The translations under genes and the position numbers were made by a program. The notes under the pieces are model-generated. The model was not told the DNA's origin, made no database searches, and worked only from the letters and a program-made list of their open reading frames with translations. Source: Flavonifractor sp. An92 (lineage in GTDB: Bacteria; Bacillota; Clostridia; Oscillospirales; Oscillospiraceae). Taken from it: a stretch of DNA of 34,052 nt. Positions within the stretch are counted from its first letter, which is position 1; every line of letters begins with the position of its first letter. The stretch is from contig NZ_NFGZ01000034.1 in the NCBI RefSeq assembly GCF_002159175.1, forward strand, positions 1-34,052. The letters run 5' to 3'. Shown here piece by piece: positions 24,099 to 32,063 of the stretch.

Positions 24099-26262
24099 TC
24101 AATTCAGCGCATTGTCGCTGCTCTGGGGATTGAGAATGGTGATCCGGCCCTCCAGCACTGGCGCGATGCTCCCCTGCTCCTTGATGTACTCGCTCACCAC
24201 GGTGCGGTAGTAGTCATTGGTGCGGTAGACCAGCTTACAGCCGGGCAGCTCCTGAACCGCAGTCTCTCCGTTATGGCCGTCGCTGTTCTCCGGATTCAGC
24301 ACGTTGAACATCGTGTACCCATCGCCGCCGCCGCACATAAAGTCGTTGCAGGCCAGGGTGTACCAGCCGTCCATATCCAGCGGGGTGCCGTCGGCCAGCG
24401 TGACCGAAACGATACGCTCACCGGCAGGCTTGGAGCCGTCAAAGGTGTACTTGATGCCCGAAACCTGGGGGAACTGGCCATAAGTCTCCGGGTAACCGCT
24501 GACGCCGTTCTCCAGCGCGTCCCACACGGTCTGTCCGGTGACCTCCACGAGGGTGACCTTGTTGTCAAACGGCAGCATGGCAAAGATGTCGCCCACCGTC
24601 ACATCGCCGGCCGTCAGACCGGCCCGGATACCGCCGCCGTTCTGGATCGCGATGTCCGCGTCACAGTAGTCCCGCAGCGCGTCGGCAGCCAGATTGCCAA
24701 GGGGGCTCTCCTGCGTCCGCACCAGGGGGCTGGACCAGGCGATGTCCGAAGCACACTGGCCGATCACTTCATCCATCTGGGCATCCAGCTCGGCCTGATA
24801 GTCCTCAATGATGTCATTCACGGCCTCCACCTCGGGGACATCCGAGGAGAGGATGATCTGATTGAAGGTGTATCCCAGCACTTCGCCGTCCTTCACGTTC
24901 AGGTTGGTCTGGTTGACACAGGTGCCCACACCGCCGGGATTGACCACCACCGTATCCTCAATGTTCAGAGGACGGCCAAAGGTGTCGTTGCCGCCACCGA
25001 TCTCCATGTCGATGCCGTCGATCTTGGTCGGCACGTCGTTGTTCGCTCCGTGGAGGTGAGCCAGCAGGATCACAACGTCAGCCTCGGCGTCGGCCTGGGC
25101 CACGACCTCCTGCCCCACTTCCCACTGGTCGTGGAACTCAATGTCCTGCGTGTTGGAGAAGTGAGTCGTGGCCTTGCTGCCGTCATCCGTCAGACCCACA
25201 ATGGCGACCTTCAGCCCGTCCACTTCCTTGATGATGTAGGGCTCAAACTGCTCGGGGTAGGTGCCGTCCTTCCAGTAGGTATTGGCAGAGAGCATCGCAT
25301 ACTCGGCCCGGTCCGCCAGGGAGAGCAGGTTGTCAAAGGCATAGTCAAAGTCATGATTGCCCAGCACGGTGGCGTCATAGCCCTGGGCGTTCATCACATC
25401 CACGCTGGACTTGCCCAGCGAGATATTGGCCAGGTCAGTGTTGTACGGGGAATCACCGCCGTCCAGAATGAGGGTGTTGGGGTTGCACCGCTCGGCCTCC
25501 TGGAACAGCCAGGCCGCCCGGGCGGAGCCGCCCACCTCGATCGCGGAACCGGAGGGCGTGTAGGGGGTCATATGGCCGTGAATGTCCGAGGTGGACATGG
25601 TGGTGATGATGGTCAGGTCCTTGGTGGCCGTATCCAGCACCAGCGCCGCCTCACCGCGCGTGATCACCGTGTCGTCCAGGGTCAGCTCCTCGGGCAGCAG
25701 GCCGTCCTCCTGTCCCTGGGCCAAAAAGTCGATCTCCTTGTCTGCGCCGTATACGGCCTTCATCACAGCCAGGGCAAACTGGCTGCGGCTCATCGTCAAG
25801 TCGCCCTGAAACGCACCGTCGATCGGCTCCATCAGGCGGGCCTCCAGAACCGTGTTGGCGATCGTCTCAGCCCAGGTACCCACGGCATCCGGCGCGGCGG
25901 GGATCAGCACTGCGTCCAGGGTCGCGACGGTGGTCGCGGTCGAGTAGAACTCCTTGCTCACGGGCTCGCTCTGCGAGCCATCCTCATTGGTCACGGCAGG
26001 GGCTTCCATGGAAAAGACCGGGACCAGGCAGAATGCCTCATAGAGCAGGGACGCCGCGGCAGCGCGGGTAAGAGGCTCTTCGGGATGATAGTAGCCGGTA
26101 CCATCGCCTTGGATGATGCCGCGCTGTGCAAGGGTCTGGGATGCTTTCCGCATAAAGCCCCGACACATCCGACAGCTCCGCGGCAGCAGCCGGTGCCGCC
26201 AGAGGAGCCGTCACTGCCAGAGCCAGTGTCAGCGGTAGGATACGAGCACGGAATAAACGCAT
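24099..26262 (-). CDS. SLH-domain 5'-nucleotidase/UshA-family metallophosphatase, frameshifted near its 5' end
   Basis: Reconstructed product ~720 aa. The start at 26262 (GGGAGA upstream) gives a signal peptide ending APAAAAELSDVSG, then LYAESI, after which this frame becomes nonsense. The neighbouring frame resumes with QTLAQRGIIQGDG, completing a normal SLH repeat. Removing one base from the CCC at 26138-26140 restores the join. Two more SLH-like repeats follow, then the metallophosphatase domain (SDIHGHMTPY, LDGGDSPYNT, VLGNHDFDYA, LLAHLHG) and the 5'-nucleotidase C-terminal domain (IQNGGGIRAGL, CGGGDGY). It would be a wall-anchored enzyme releasing phosphate from nucleotides. Either a real frameshift (pseudogene-like or programmed) or a sequencing error; an internal ATG near 26168 gives an unexported version. 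Confidence 0.85.
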
Positions 26263-26336
26263 GATAAATCTCCCTTTCTTTTTCAGCCGGTCTCAGCAAA
26301 ATCACCAGCATGGCGTGCAAATGACACACGATTCCT

Positions 26337-26365
26337 CTTATACCAAATCGCAGAGGGAAGCACAA
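26337..26365 (-). promoter_or_regulatory. Proximal promoter candidate of the 5'-nucleotidase gene
   Basis: Minus strand TTGTGC (26360-26365), 17 nt and TATAAG (26337-26342), about 70 nt before the start codon. Confidence 0.5.
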
Positions 26366-26611
26366 GCATCGATGGGTAAAGTCTCTGTAAAGCTGCACGG
26401 ATCTTCTGAAAAAGTCCACACACCGCAGCTTGTATGTGCATTGCAGGCGCTGGCTTGATGTTTGCAGGGACCTTTGTGTGATGATCCTCCTGGTATCATA
26501 CTCGGGCTCTCATTCCAATCGCAGCGGTCGGTCTTGCTTTCGACAGGATACCTCCTCTCATCGGGTCGATTCAGGTCCGTTTCCATTCCCCATCTGGGGT
26601 TGAGTTGCTTT

Positions 26612-26641
26612 ATTATATCATACTCTTGTAAGCCGCCTCAA
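26612..26641 (-). promoter_or_regulatory. Distal promoter candidate of the 5'-nucleotidase gene
   Basis: Minus strand TTGAGG (26636-26641), 18 nt and a perfect TATAAT (26612-26617) preceded by TATGA, giving a good extended -10. Initiation here would leave a leader of about 340 nt. Confidence 0.5.
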
Positions 26642-26724
26642 TCGGTTTCTTTCCGAAAACGAAACAAATCTCTCGTTTCTGGTCCACAACGCCGGATCGG
26701 TATTCGTGATCCTCTGCTCTGCTT

Positions 26725-26762
26725 AAAAGAAAATGCGCGGCAGTCCGTTCGGACTGCCGCGC
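26725..26762 (-). terminator. Terminator of the padR-DUF2812-asparaginase operon
   Basis: GCGCGGCAGTCC (26735-26746) pairs with GGACTGCCGCGC (26751-26762), loop GTTC, followed on the minus strand by ATTTTCTTTT. It begins 6 nt after the asparaginase stop codon. Confidence 0.88.
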
Positions 26763-26767
26763 GTTCT

Positions 26768-27772
26768 TTATTCCCGGGTCACTTCCCCAGCCAGACAGCG
26801 CTGGAAATACCAGCGCACCTCCGCCGGGTCCTCGGTCTGCCCCAGGGCCCACATGAGCTTGGTCACCGCCGCCTCGGTGGTCATATCCCGGCCCTGGATG
26901 ACGCCCTGCTCCAGAGCCCGGCGGCCCACCTCGTAGACCGCAAAGTCGCTGGGCTCGTAGAGGCACTGGCTGCACACCACCACCGACACACCGGCCTCCG
27001 CCGCCTTCTGGAGCTTGGCCACCAGATCCCGCCGAACGAAGTGGAGCCCGCCCGCGCCGAAGGCCTCGATAACGATGCCCCGGTAGTGCATGTTGAGCAG
27101 CATGTCGAAGATCTCCGGGTCCACGCCGGGGGTGAGCTTCATCAGGAACACCCGGGGGGACAGGGCGTCCCGCAGCACACAGGGCTCCTCGCTGCGGCCG
27201 GGGAGGGCGTTGTAGGCCAGATTGAGGCCGCTGCCCGACACCTGGGCCACATAGGGCCAGTTGACGCTCTCAAAGGTGTCGAAGCCGGTGGTGCGGGTCT
27301 TGACCGCCCGGGTACCCAGGATCACCTTCCGGTTGAAGGCCACGAAGACGCCCCCCACCCCGCTGGCCGCCATGGCCAGGGCCAGACGCAGGTTCTCCTG
27401 GCCATCGGACAAGGGGTGCTCGATGGGCAGCTGGGACCCGGTGAGCACCACCGGAATGGCGATACCCCGCACCATGAAGGACAAAATGGCGGCGGTATAG
27501 GCCATGGTGTCAGTACCGTGGGTTATCACGATGCCGTCATAATCCTCTCTGGAATCAAAAACATGGCGGGCGATGACCTGCCACTCCTCCGGCTGGATGT
27601 TGGAGCTGTCCATCCGCAGGATGTCCTTCACCGTCACGTCGTACTGCTCCAGCACATGGCCGCCGATCATAGCCGCCAGCGCCGCCCCGTCCAGCCCGGG
27701 GGCCAGCCCCTCCTCGGTGGGCTGGGAGGCGATGGTGCCTCCGGTCGCCAGCAGCAGGATATGTTTTCCCAT
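26768..27772 (-). CDS. ansA: Asparaginase (type I, cytoplasmic)
   Basis: A 334-aa amidohydrolase converting asparagine to aspartate and ammonia. Both active-site motifs are present: LLATGGTIAS with its nucleophilic threonine (~12) and VITHGTDTMAYTA (~83-95). GSQLPIEHPLSDG follows (~112-124). No signal peptide, and the length (~335 aa) fits type I enzymes. Only 13 nt separate it from the upstream DUF2812 gene and no terminator lies between, so it is probably the last gene of the PadR-controlled operon. It has its own ribosome binding site (GTGGAGG). Could also act on glutamine. Confidence 0.92.
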   Translation of the reverse strand: MGKHILLLATGGTIASQPTEEGLAPGLDGAALAAMIGGHVLEQYDVTVKDILRMDSSNIQPEEWQVIARHVFDSREDYDGIVITHGTDTMAYTAAILSFMVRGIAIPVVLTGSQLPIEHPLSDGQENLRLALAMAASGVGGVFVAFNRKVILGTRAVKTRTTGFDTFESVNWPYVAQVSGSGLNLAYNALPGRSEEPCVLRDALSPRVFLMKLTPGVDPEIFDMLLNMHYRGIVIEAFGAGGLHFVRRDLVAKLQKAAEAGVSVVVCSQCLYEPSDFAVYEVGRRALEQGVIQGRDMTTEAAVTKLMWALGQTEDPAEVRWYFQRCLAGEVTRE

Positions 27773-27785
27773 GGTCCTCCACTCC

Positions 27786-28937
27786 TCAGCTCTTCTGCAT
27801 GTTTTCTTCTATGGTAGCAAGAACCGCTTCCTCTGTAAAGTCCAAATTGCCCATGAGCCGCAGCACGGTGTTCCCCTGCCGCAGGATGAGATACTGGCCC
27901 CGCTCGCACTGGAGAAGGACCGCCTCCTCCGCGCCGGACACGGACACGGGCAGGGCGGTGCTCTCGCCGTTGCCGCAGAAGATCTTGCGGGTGCTGTCCC
28001 GGCTCTCCTGGTCCCGCAGCTCCCGGAACACCTGCCGGGCCAGCCAGGGCCAGCGGCTGTCGAATCGCTCCGAGTAGAGGACCCCGCTGGGTCCGGTGCT
28101 CTGGATGAGGCTCGCGGACTTCAGAATGTCTCCGCCTTCTAGCCACAGGGTATCGTCCGAGGCGTTCCGGTATCCCAGGTCGGCGGCGGTGATCACCCCC
28201 AGCTCCTCCGCCTGGTCCACCGGTGCCCGGAACCGGGTGGAGTCGGAAAAGGAAAAGGGCACATACAGGACCGCCAGGCAAACGATCATCACAAGGCCCG
28301 TCAGCTCCACATATCCCCTCAGCCGCGCTCGTCCCAGCCGTGGGCGTGGGAAGGGTTCTCCCCGCTCCTCGGCCCGGCAGATCCTCCGGCTATATCGCCA
28401 GGCATAGAACACCATGGACAGATGCCACAGGAGCTCCAGCGCAATCAGTGCCAGCACGGCCAGGACCATCGGTTCAAGGGCCAGCTCGAACCAGTAGATC
28501 GCGCCGGAGTTGGACCAAACACTCAGCCAGGTCAGGAACACCACAAGCAGGGTCGTGCGCATGGCCCCGCTGAGCTCCGGACGGGTAATGCAGGCGCGGA
28601 ACTGCTTCTCCTCCAGGTCCAGGTCGGTCTGGAGGGGGATGGTGTCCCGCCCCGGGACCGAGCGGTAGACCCGCTTGGCCCCCGCCTTCCCCACCAGCTC
28701 CCAGCCCGCGTCGGCACAGAGCTGCCGGTAAGCCTCCTCTTCCTCCTCATCCCGCCGGATCGGAGCCAGATCCACCGCGTAGGTCACTTCCGGGTGGATC
28801 CGGGGCACGAACACCGCCAGCAGCCCCAGCCGGAGCCGCTCCAGCTCCCAGCCCCGGTCCGCTTTCCGGTTCAGCCAGTCCTCCATGGCCTTGTAGTCGG
28901 CGTCCAGAAAATAGGTGAGCGCATAGCGTTTTTTCAT
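27786..28937 (-). CDS. DUF2812 domain-containing membrane protein (second copy)
   Basis: A 383-aa protein of unknown function. The N-terminal cytoplasmic DUF2812 region (~1-120) starts with ADYKAMEDWLNRKADRGWELERL, read here as DYKAMEDWLNRKADRGWELE, and contains a YAVDLAP strand followed by an acidic EEEEE stretch. Three hydrophobic segments follow (~126-145, ~152-180, ~212-232), and the C-terminal ~150 residues look extracytoplasmic. It is a paralogue of the gene just upstream; the two share the DYKA..WLNR..GW.LER pattern and the PLQTD motif before the first membrane segment. Its start is one base from the upstream stop, so translation is coupled. Confidence 0.8.
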   Translation of the reverse strand: MKKRYALTYFLDADYKAMEDWLNRKADRGWELERLRLGLLAVFVPRIHPEVTYAVDLAPIRRDEEEEEAYRQLCADAGWELVGKAGAKRVYRSVPGRDTIPLQTDLDLEEKQFRACITRPELSGAMRTTLLVVFLTWLSVWSNSGAIYWFELALEPMVLAVLALIALELLWHLSMVFYAWRYSRRICRAEERGEPFPRPRLGRARLRGYVELTGLVMIVCLAVLYVPFSFSDSTRFRAPVDQAEELGVITAADLGYRNASDDTLWLEGGDILKSASLIQSTGPSGVLYSERFDSRWPWLARQVFRELRDQESRDSTRKIFCGNGESTALPVSVSGAEEAVLLQCERGQYLILRQGNTVLRLMGNLDFTEEAVLATIEENMQKS

Positions 28938-28938
28938 G

Positions 28939-30129
28939 TCAGCTCATCTCCAGTCGCTCCAGAATGGTTTGCAGCTGTTCCGGTTCCGTGAGGTCGGGGC
29001 TGTCGCCCCCCAGGCACTGCACCCCCACCAGGGCCACTGTTCGCCCCTCCCGCAGGAGGAGGAAGGAGCCCTCCCGGGCGCTCCAGCCCCCGTCGGTCCC
29101 CAGACGTGCCGGCCGGAAGTTCATAATACCGCAGCCCCTGTAATTGATCCGTGCGGTATCCCCCAGCAAACCGTGGGTCACCACCTTTGCGTACCACTCA
29201 GTCAGACAGGTATACCGCTCGCACCAGACCACATCCACGCCGTTCTCGGTCTCCACCTCTTCCATGTATTTCTCGCCCTGGACCAGAGGAGAAAAGACCG
29301 GATCGTCGGACAGATAGCCCACCTTTGTGTCGTCCAGGCCCACGTCCTCAGCCATCACCAGGGGATGCTCGCGGTACTCCGGACGGCGCTCGGCGATATC
29401 AAAGCCGCTGTACCCCACCACCAGGGAGGCGAAAGACTCCACCACGCAGAAGAGCAGGTAGAGCCGCACCATCAGGCCACCCAGGCGCTGCACATGGCCC
29501 AGGAGTCGTGCGGAAACGGGATGGGAGGCGGGCACCGGCATATCCTCCTCCACCGCCTTCTTCCAGCGCCGCCAGTGCAAGATCCCGGCGGGAATGGCCC
29601 ACAGCAGGCCCAGGAAGCAGAACACCGTACCTAAGATCCAGCAGAGAAAGGAGGTGCTGCACAGCAGGGGCGTCAGCGCGGCCAGGTACTCCCGATAGCG
29701 AAACCCCATCAGCCACACCGCCGCCGCGATGGCCAGCAGCACCAGCAGCCACAGCAGGCTCCCGAAAATGGCCGGGCGGATGGCCCGCCTCCAGTAGAGC
29801 TTATCCTCCATGTTCCGGTCGGTCTGCAAGGGCACCGGATTGGCCACCGCCCGGGAGGCAAAGACCGACATGCTCCGCACCTGGGCCACATAGTCCCACC
29901 CGGCCTGGGAGCAGAGCTGGAAATAGCCGTCCTCCTGGGTGGGCTCCCACTTGCCGTGGAGGTCGATGCAGTAGCGCAGGTCCTCACGGTCCGTGCTGGA
30001 GAACAGGGCGATGGTGGACAGCCACACCCGCTCCAGAGCCCAGCCCTTGGCGGCCTGCCGGTTCAGCCACGCCTCGGCGGCCTTGTAGTCCATATTTTCG
30101 TAGGGAAAGAGCCGTATCTTCCACTTCAT
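28939..30129 (-). CDS. DUF2812 domain-containing membrane protein (first copy)
   Basis: A 396-aa protein of unknown function, the first of two tandem paralogues. The DUF2812 region (~1-115) begins MDYKAAEAWLNRQAAKGWAL and includes a YCIDLHG strand. Hydrophobic segments lie at ~122-142, ~150-190 (two) and ~222-245, and the C-terminal half is probably outside the membrane. It starts 3 nt after the padR stop. PadR-DUF2812 pairs are common in Firmicutes, but no biochemical role is known to me. Close spacing and shared operators suggest that the regulator controls these proteins. Confidence 0.8.
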   Translation of the reverse strand: MKWKIRLFPYENMDYKAAEAWLNRQAAKGWALERVWLSTIALFSSTDREDLRYCIDLHGKWEPTQEDGYFQLCSQAGWDYVAQVRSMSVFASRAVANPVPLQTDRNMEDKLYWRRAIRPAIFGSLLWLLVLLAIAAAVWLMGFRYREYLAALTPLLCSTSFLCWILGTVFCFLGLLWAIPAGILHWRRWKKAVEEDMPVPASHPVSARLLGHVQRLGGLMVRLYLLFCVVESFASLVVGYSGFDIAERRPEYREHPLVMAEDVGLDDTKVGYLSDDPVFSPLVQGEKYMEEVETENGVDVVWCERYTCLTEWYAKVVTHGLLGDTARINYRGCGIMNFRPARLGTDGGWSAREGSFLLLREGRTVALVGVQCLGGDSPDLTEPEQLQTILERLEMS

Positions 30130-30132
30130 ATC

Positions 30133-30450
30133 TCATCGCTCCTTTCGCAGCACCCGCTCCATATCCGCCGCCTGCCGGCGGATGCGCTCGTATTCCGTTT
30201 GAAGGACCCGGTCCCCCTCTTCGGTGATCTGGTAGTATTTCCGTTTCTCCTCCACCCGGGTGTGGGCGATGAGGCCGTCCTTCTCGAACCGCTCCAGCAG
30301 GGCGTACAAGGTGCCCGCCCCCACGTTCACCCGCCCGTCGGTGAGCTGGGCGATATCCTGCATGATGCCGTAGCCGTGGCGCTCCTGCCGCAGGGAGAGG
30401 AGGACATAGAACATCTGCTCCGTGAGTGTATCCAGTTTTTTGCGGGCCAT
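30133..30450 (-). CDS. PadR family transcriptional regulator
   Basis: A 105-aa winged-helix repressor of the short PadR (PadR-s1/s2) type. The signature segments are LTEQMFYVLLSLRQERHGYGI, read here as MFYVLLSLRQERHGYGI, then VGAGTLYALLERFEKDGLI (recognition helix and wing) and KRKYYQITEEG. A short C-terminal helix probably makes the dimer. Start: GGAGGTGA lies 4 nt before the ATG (MARKKLDT). It is the first gene of the operon and its own promoter contains two palindromes that it most likely binds. The inducer is unknown. Confidence 0.93.
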   Translation of the reverse strand: MARKKLDTLTEQMFYVLLSLRQERHGYGIMQDIAQLTDGRVNVGAGTLYALLERFEKDGLIAHTRVEEKRKYYQITEEGDRVLQTEYERIRRQAADMERVLRKER

Positions 30451-30464
30451 GTCCTCACCTCCGG

Positions 30465-30483
30465 TATATCGAATATTGATATA
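30465..30483 (-). promoter_or_regulatory. PadR operator candidate 1 (in the leader)
   Basis: TATATC-N7-GATATA with spacer GAATATT. It sits between the transcription start and the padR ribosome binding site. It is the exact reverse complement of the copy at 30501-30519. Confidence 0.75.
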
Positions 30484-30496
30484 TCTCCTCGCCCTC

Positions 30497-30525
30497 ATAG
30501 TATATCAATATTCGATATATGTCAA
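30497..30525 (-). promoter_or_regulatory. Promoter of the padR-DUF2812-asparaginase operon
   Basis: Minus strand consensus TTGACA (30520-30525), 17 nt and TACTAT (30497-30502). Operator copy 2 fills the whole spacer between the two boxes. Confidence 0.85.
30501..30519 (-). promoter_or_regulatory. PadR operator candidate 2 (in the promoter spacer)
   Basis: TATATC-N7-GATATA with spacer AATATTC, lying exactly between -35 and -10. Bound protein here would exclude RNA polymerase. Centres of the two operators are 36 bp apart, roughly three and a half helical turns. Confidence 0.8.
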
Positions 30526-30529
30526 GAGC

Positions 30530-30562
30530 AAAAAACAGCGCACCAAATGGTACGCTGTTTTT
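30530..30562 (-). terminator. Terminator of sfsA
   Basis: AAAAACAGCGTACCA pairs with TGGTGCGCTGTTTTTT on the minus strand with one G-U pair and a 2-nt loop, and the stem runs into a U tract. It lies just upstream of the padR promoter. Confidence 0.85.
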
Positions 30563-30568
30563 CCGATA

Positions 30569-31252
30569 TTATAGAAAAAGCGGAACTGTGTGGGAGATCT
30601 CCACCTGCTCCGGGGTCACGGTGCACCCCTCCACCAGGATCTCCACCCCGGCGTCCCGGGCTTCTCGCAGGGCCGCCCCGAAGGCCGGGTGGGTGCGCTC
30701 GTTGGGGGAAAAGCCCTTCATCCCCGCCATCTGCACCACGAAGCACACCGCCGCCTCATAGCCCGCCGCGCGGCAGGCGATGAGCTCCCGCAGGTGCTTC
30801 ACGCCCCGCTCTGTGGGGGCGTCCGGGAAAAGAGCGAGGCCCTCCTCCTCCAGGGTGACCCCCTTCACCTCCACAAAGCCGCGCGTTCCAAGTGAATCCT
30901 CCCAGTAGAAATCAAAGCGGGAATTCCCCCACGTTGTCTCCGGGCGCAGCAAGGTGAGGTTTTCGCGGAACTTTCCGGCCCTGGCCCACTCGGCAAAGAG
31001 ATGGTTGGGTGCCTGGGCGTCCATGTTGATGAGCAGGCTCCCCTTCTCCACCGCGATGAGGTCGTATTTCGTCTTGCGCTTGGGGTTGTCGCTCCCCTCC
31101 ACGTAGACCGTGGCGCCGGGCACCAGCAGTTCCCGGCAGCGGCCGGTGTTTTTGACATGGACGGTCTCGGTCCGGCCGTCCAGCTCCACCTGGGCGATAA
31201 AGCGGTTGGGCCGGGCGAGAAAATGCCCTTTTCTGACCTGTTGGTATTGCAA
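30569..31252 (-). CDS. sfsA: SfsA family DNA/RNA nuclease (sugar fermentation stimulation protein)
   Basis: A 227-aa protein of the SfsA family. E. coli SfsA was found through an effect on maltose metabolism; the fold has a nuclease-like catalytic core. Typical segments are RPNRFIAQVEL, HVKNTGRCRELLVPGA, the E-rich FVEVKGVTL motif (~126-134), FPDAPTERGVKHLREL and YEAAVCFVVQM. The start is TTG at 31252 (LQYQQVRKG), with AGGAGGG 9 nt upstream; no ATG fits better. It is transcribed alone, divergent from the DUF1643 gene, and ends at its own terminator. Confidence 0.9.
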   Translation of the reverse strand: MQYQQVRKGHFLARPNRFIAQVELDGRTETVHVKNTGRCRELLVPGATVYVEGSDNPKRKTKYDLIAVEKGSLLINMDAQAPNHLFAEWARAGKFRENLTLLRPETTWGNSRFDFYWEDSLGTRGFVEVKGVTLEEEGLALFPDAPTERGVKHLRELIACRAAGYEAAVCFVVQMAGMKGFSPNERTHPAFGAALREARDAGVEILVEGCTVTPEQVEISHTVPLFL

Positions 31253-31315
31253 CTTCGGGTTCCCTCCTGTATCCTATTATTCGACGAAGAAACCCGAAAT
31301 CAAGGAGGTCCCTCC

Positions 31316-31960
31316 ATGCACATTCCATCCGGCAGCACCAGCGCGCTGGAGCTGCTTTCGTTTTCGGACGCCCTGGACCAGGCGCTCCGGCCCAGCCCGG
31401 ACTATGACGTGTCCCAGTGGCTCTATGTGCCCAACACCTACCAGGACTACCGGTACATCCTGGGCACCCGCGGGGAGCATCCCCTCATCTGCGTGGGCAT
31501 CAATCCCTCCACCGCCGCGCCGGGCGACCTGGACAACACCCTGAAATCGGTGGAGCGTGTGGCCCTCCACAATGGCTTTGACAGCTTTATTATGTTCAAT
31601 GTGTACGCCCAGCGGGCCACCGACCCGGACGACATGGAGGAGATCTGCAATCCCATCCTGCACCGGGAGAATATGGAGGCCTTCCGGTACATCCTCTCCC
31701 TGGACCGGCAGCAGCGGCCCGCTATCTGGGCGGCCTGGGGGACCATCATCGAGAAGCGGCCCTATCTGCCCGACTGTGTCCGGGACATGATCGCCCTGGG
31801 CGAGGAGCACCACGCCCAGTGGTTCACCGCCGGCAAGCGTTCCAAGAAGGGCCACCCCCACCATCCGCTCTATCTCCGCAAGGACAGCCTTCTGGAGCCC
31901 TTCGACGTTTCTGCTTACCTACTTTCTTTCTCCCCTACTTTCTTTCGAGAAAGAAAGTAG
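31316..31960 (+). CDS. DUF1643 domain-containing protein
   Basis: A 214-aa protein of unknown function. The DUF1643 core (~42-190) contains YRYILGTRGEHPLICVGINP, read as LICVGINPSTAAPGDLDNT, then FNVYAQRATDPDDM and WAAWGTIIEKRPYL. The start ATG has AAGGAGG 7 nt upstream. The natural end of such proteins would be near LLEPFDVSAYL; the last ~12 residues here come from the hairpin repeat at 31934-31961, whose right arm supplies the stop codon (31958-31960). The insertion of that repeat probably replaced or extended the original C-terminus. Its promoter in the 63-nt gap to sfsA is not clear. Confidence 0.85.
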   Translation: MHIPSGSTSALELLSFSDALDQALRPSPDYDVSQWLYVPNTYQDYRYILGTRGEHPLICVGINPSTAAPGDLDNTLKSVERVALHNGFDSFIMFNVYAQRATDPDDMEEICNPILHRENMEAFRYILSLDRQQRPAIWAAWGTIIEKRPYLPDCVRDMIALGEEHHAQWFTAGKRSKKGHPHHPLYLRKDSLLEPFDVSAYLLSFSPTFFRERK

Positions 31961-31978
31961 GCAAAGAAAGCTTCCATC
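31934..31978 (+). repeat. Hairpin-tailed repeat, copy A
   Basis: A 13-bp inverted repeat (CCTACTTTCTTTC / GAAAGAAAGTAGG, loop GA) followed by the tail CAAAGAAAGCTTCCATC. An incomplete copy of the left arm (CCTACTTTCTTTCTC) lies just before it. Confidence 0.8.
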
Positions 31979-32031
31979 CATAAAACTGATAGTCGATGCG
32001 TCCAATGGACCATGTTCTTGGGGAAAAACGC

Positions 32032-32051
32032 AGGCAAAGAAAGCTTCCATC
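32032..32051 (+). repeat. Hairpin-tailed repeat, copy B (tail only)
   Basis: A 20-bp exact copy of 31959-31978 (AGGCAAAGAAAGCTTCCATC), 73 bp further on, without the hairpin. It lies just after the stop of the BRCT protein gene. Confidence 0.75.
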
Positions 32052-32063
32052 GACACCCCAAAT

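Larger units (their letters stand above)
26263..26724. other. Gene-free stretch upstream of the 5'-nucleotidase gene
   Basis: About 460 bases with two minus-strand promoter-like pairs (26337-26365 and 26612-26641). If the farther one is used, the leader is over 300 nt. An 82-codon open frame inside (26338-26586, -) has no recognisable features. I looked for riboswitch cores in the leader and recognised none. Confidence 0.5.

Noticed and set aside
24273-26264. A 663-codon plus-strand open frame opposite the 5'-nucleotidase
   Set aside because: Same kind of antisense shadow; the minus strand carries clear catalytic motifs.
26263-26610. A riboswitch (c-di-GMP, cobalamin or similar) in the 5'-nucleotidase leader
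   Set aside because: No conserved core sequence of these classes was recognisable by eye on the minus strand.
30465-30519. CRISPR-like repeats at the padR promoter
   Set aside because: Only two 19-bp copies in opposite orientation with a 17-nt gap; they fit a repressor operator, and there are no cas genes.
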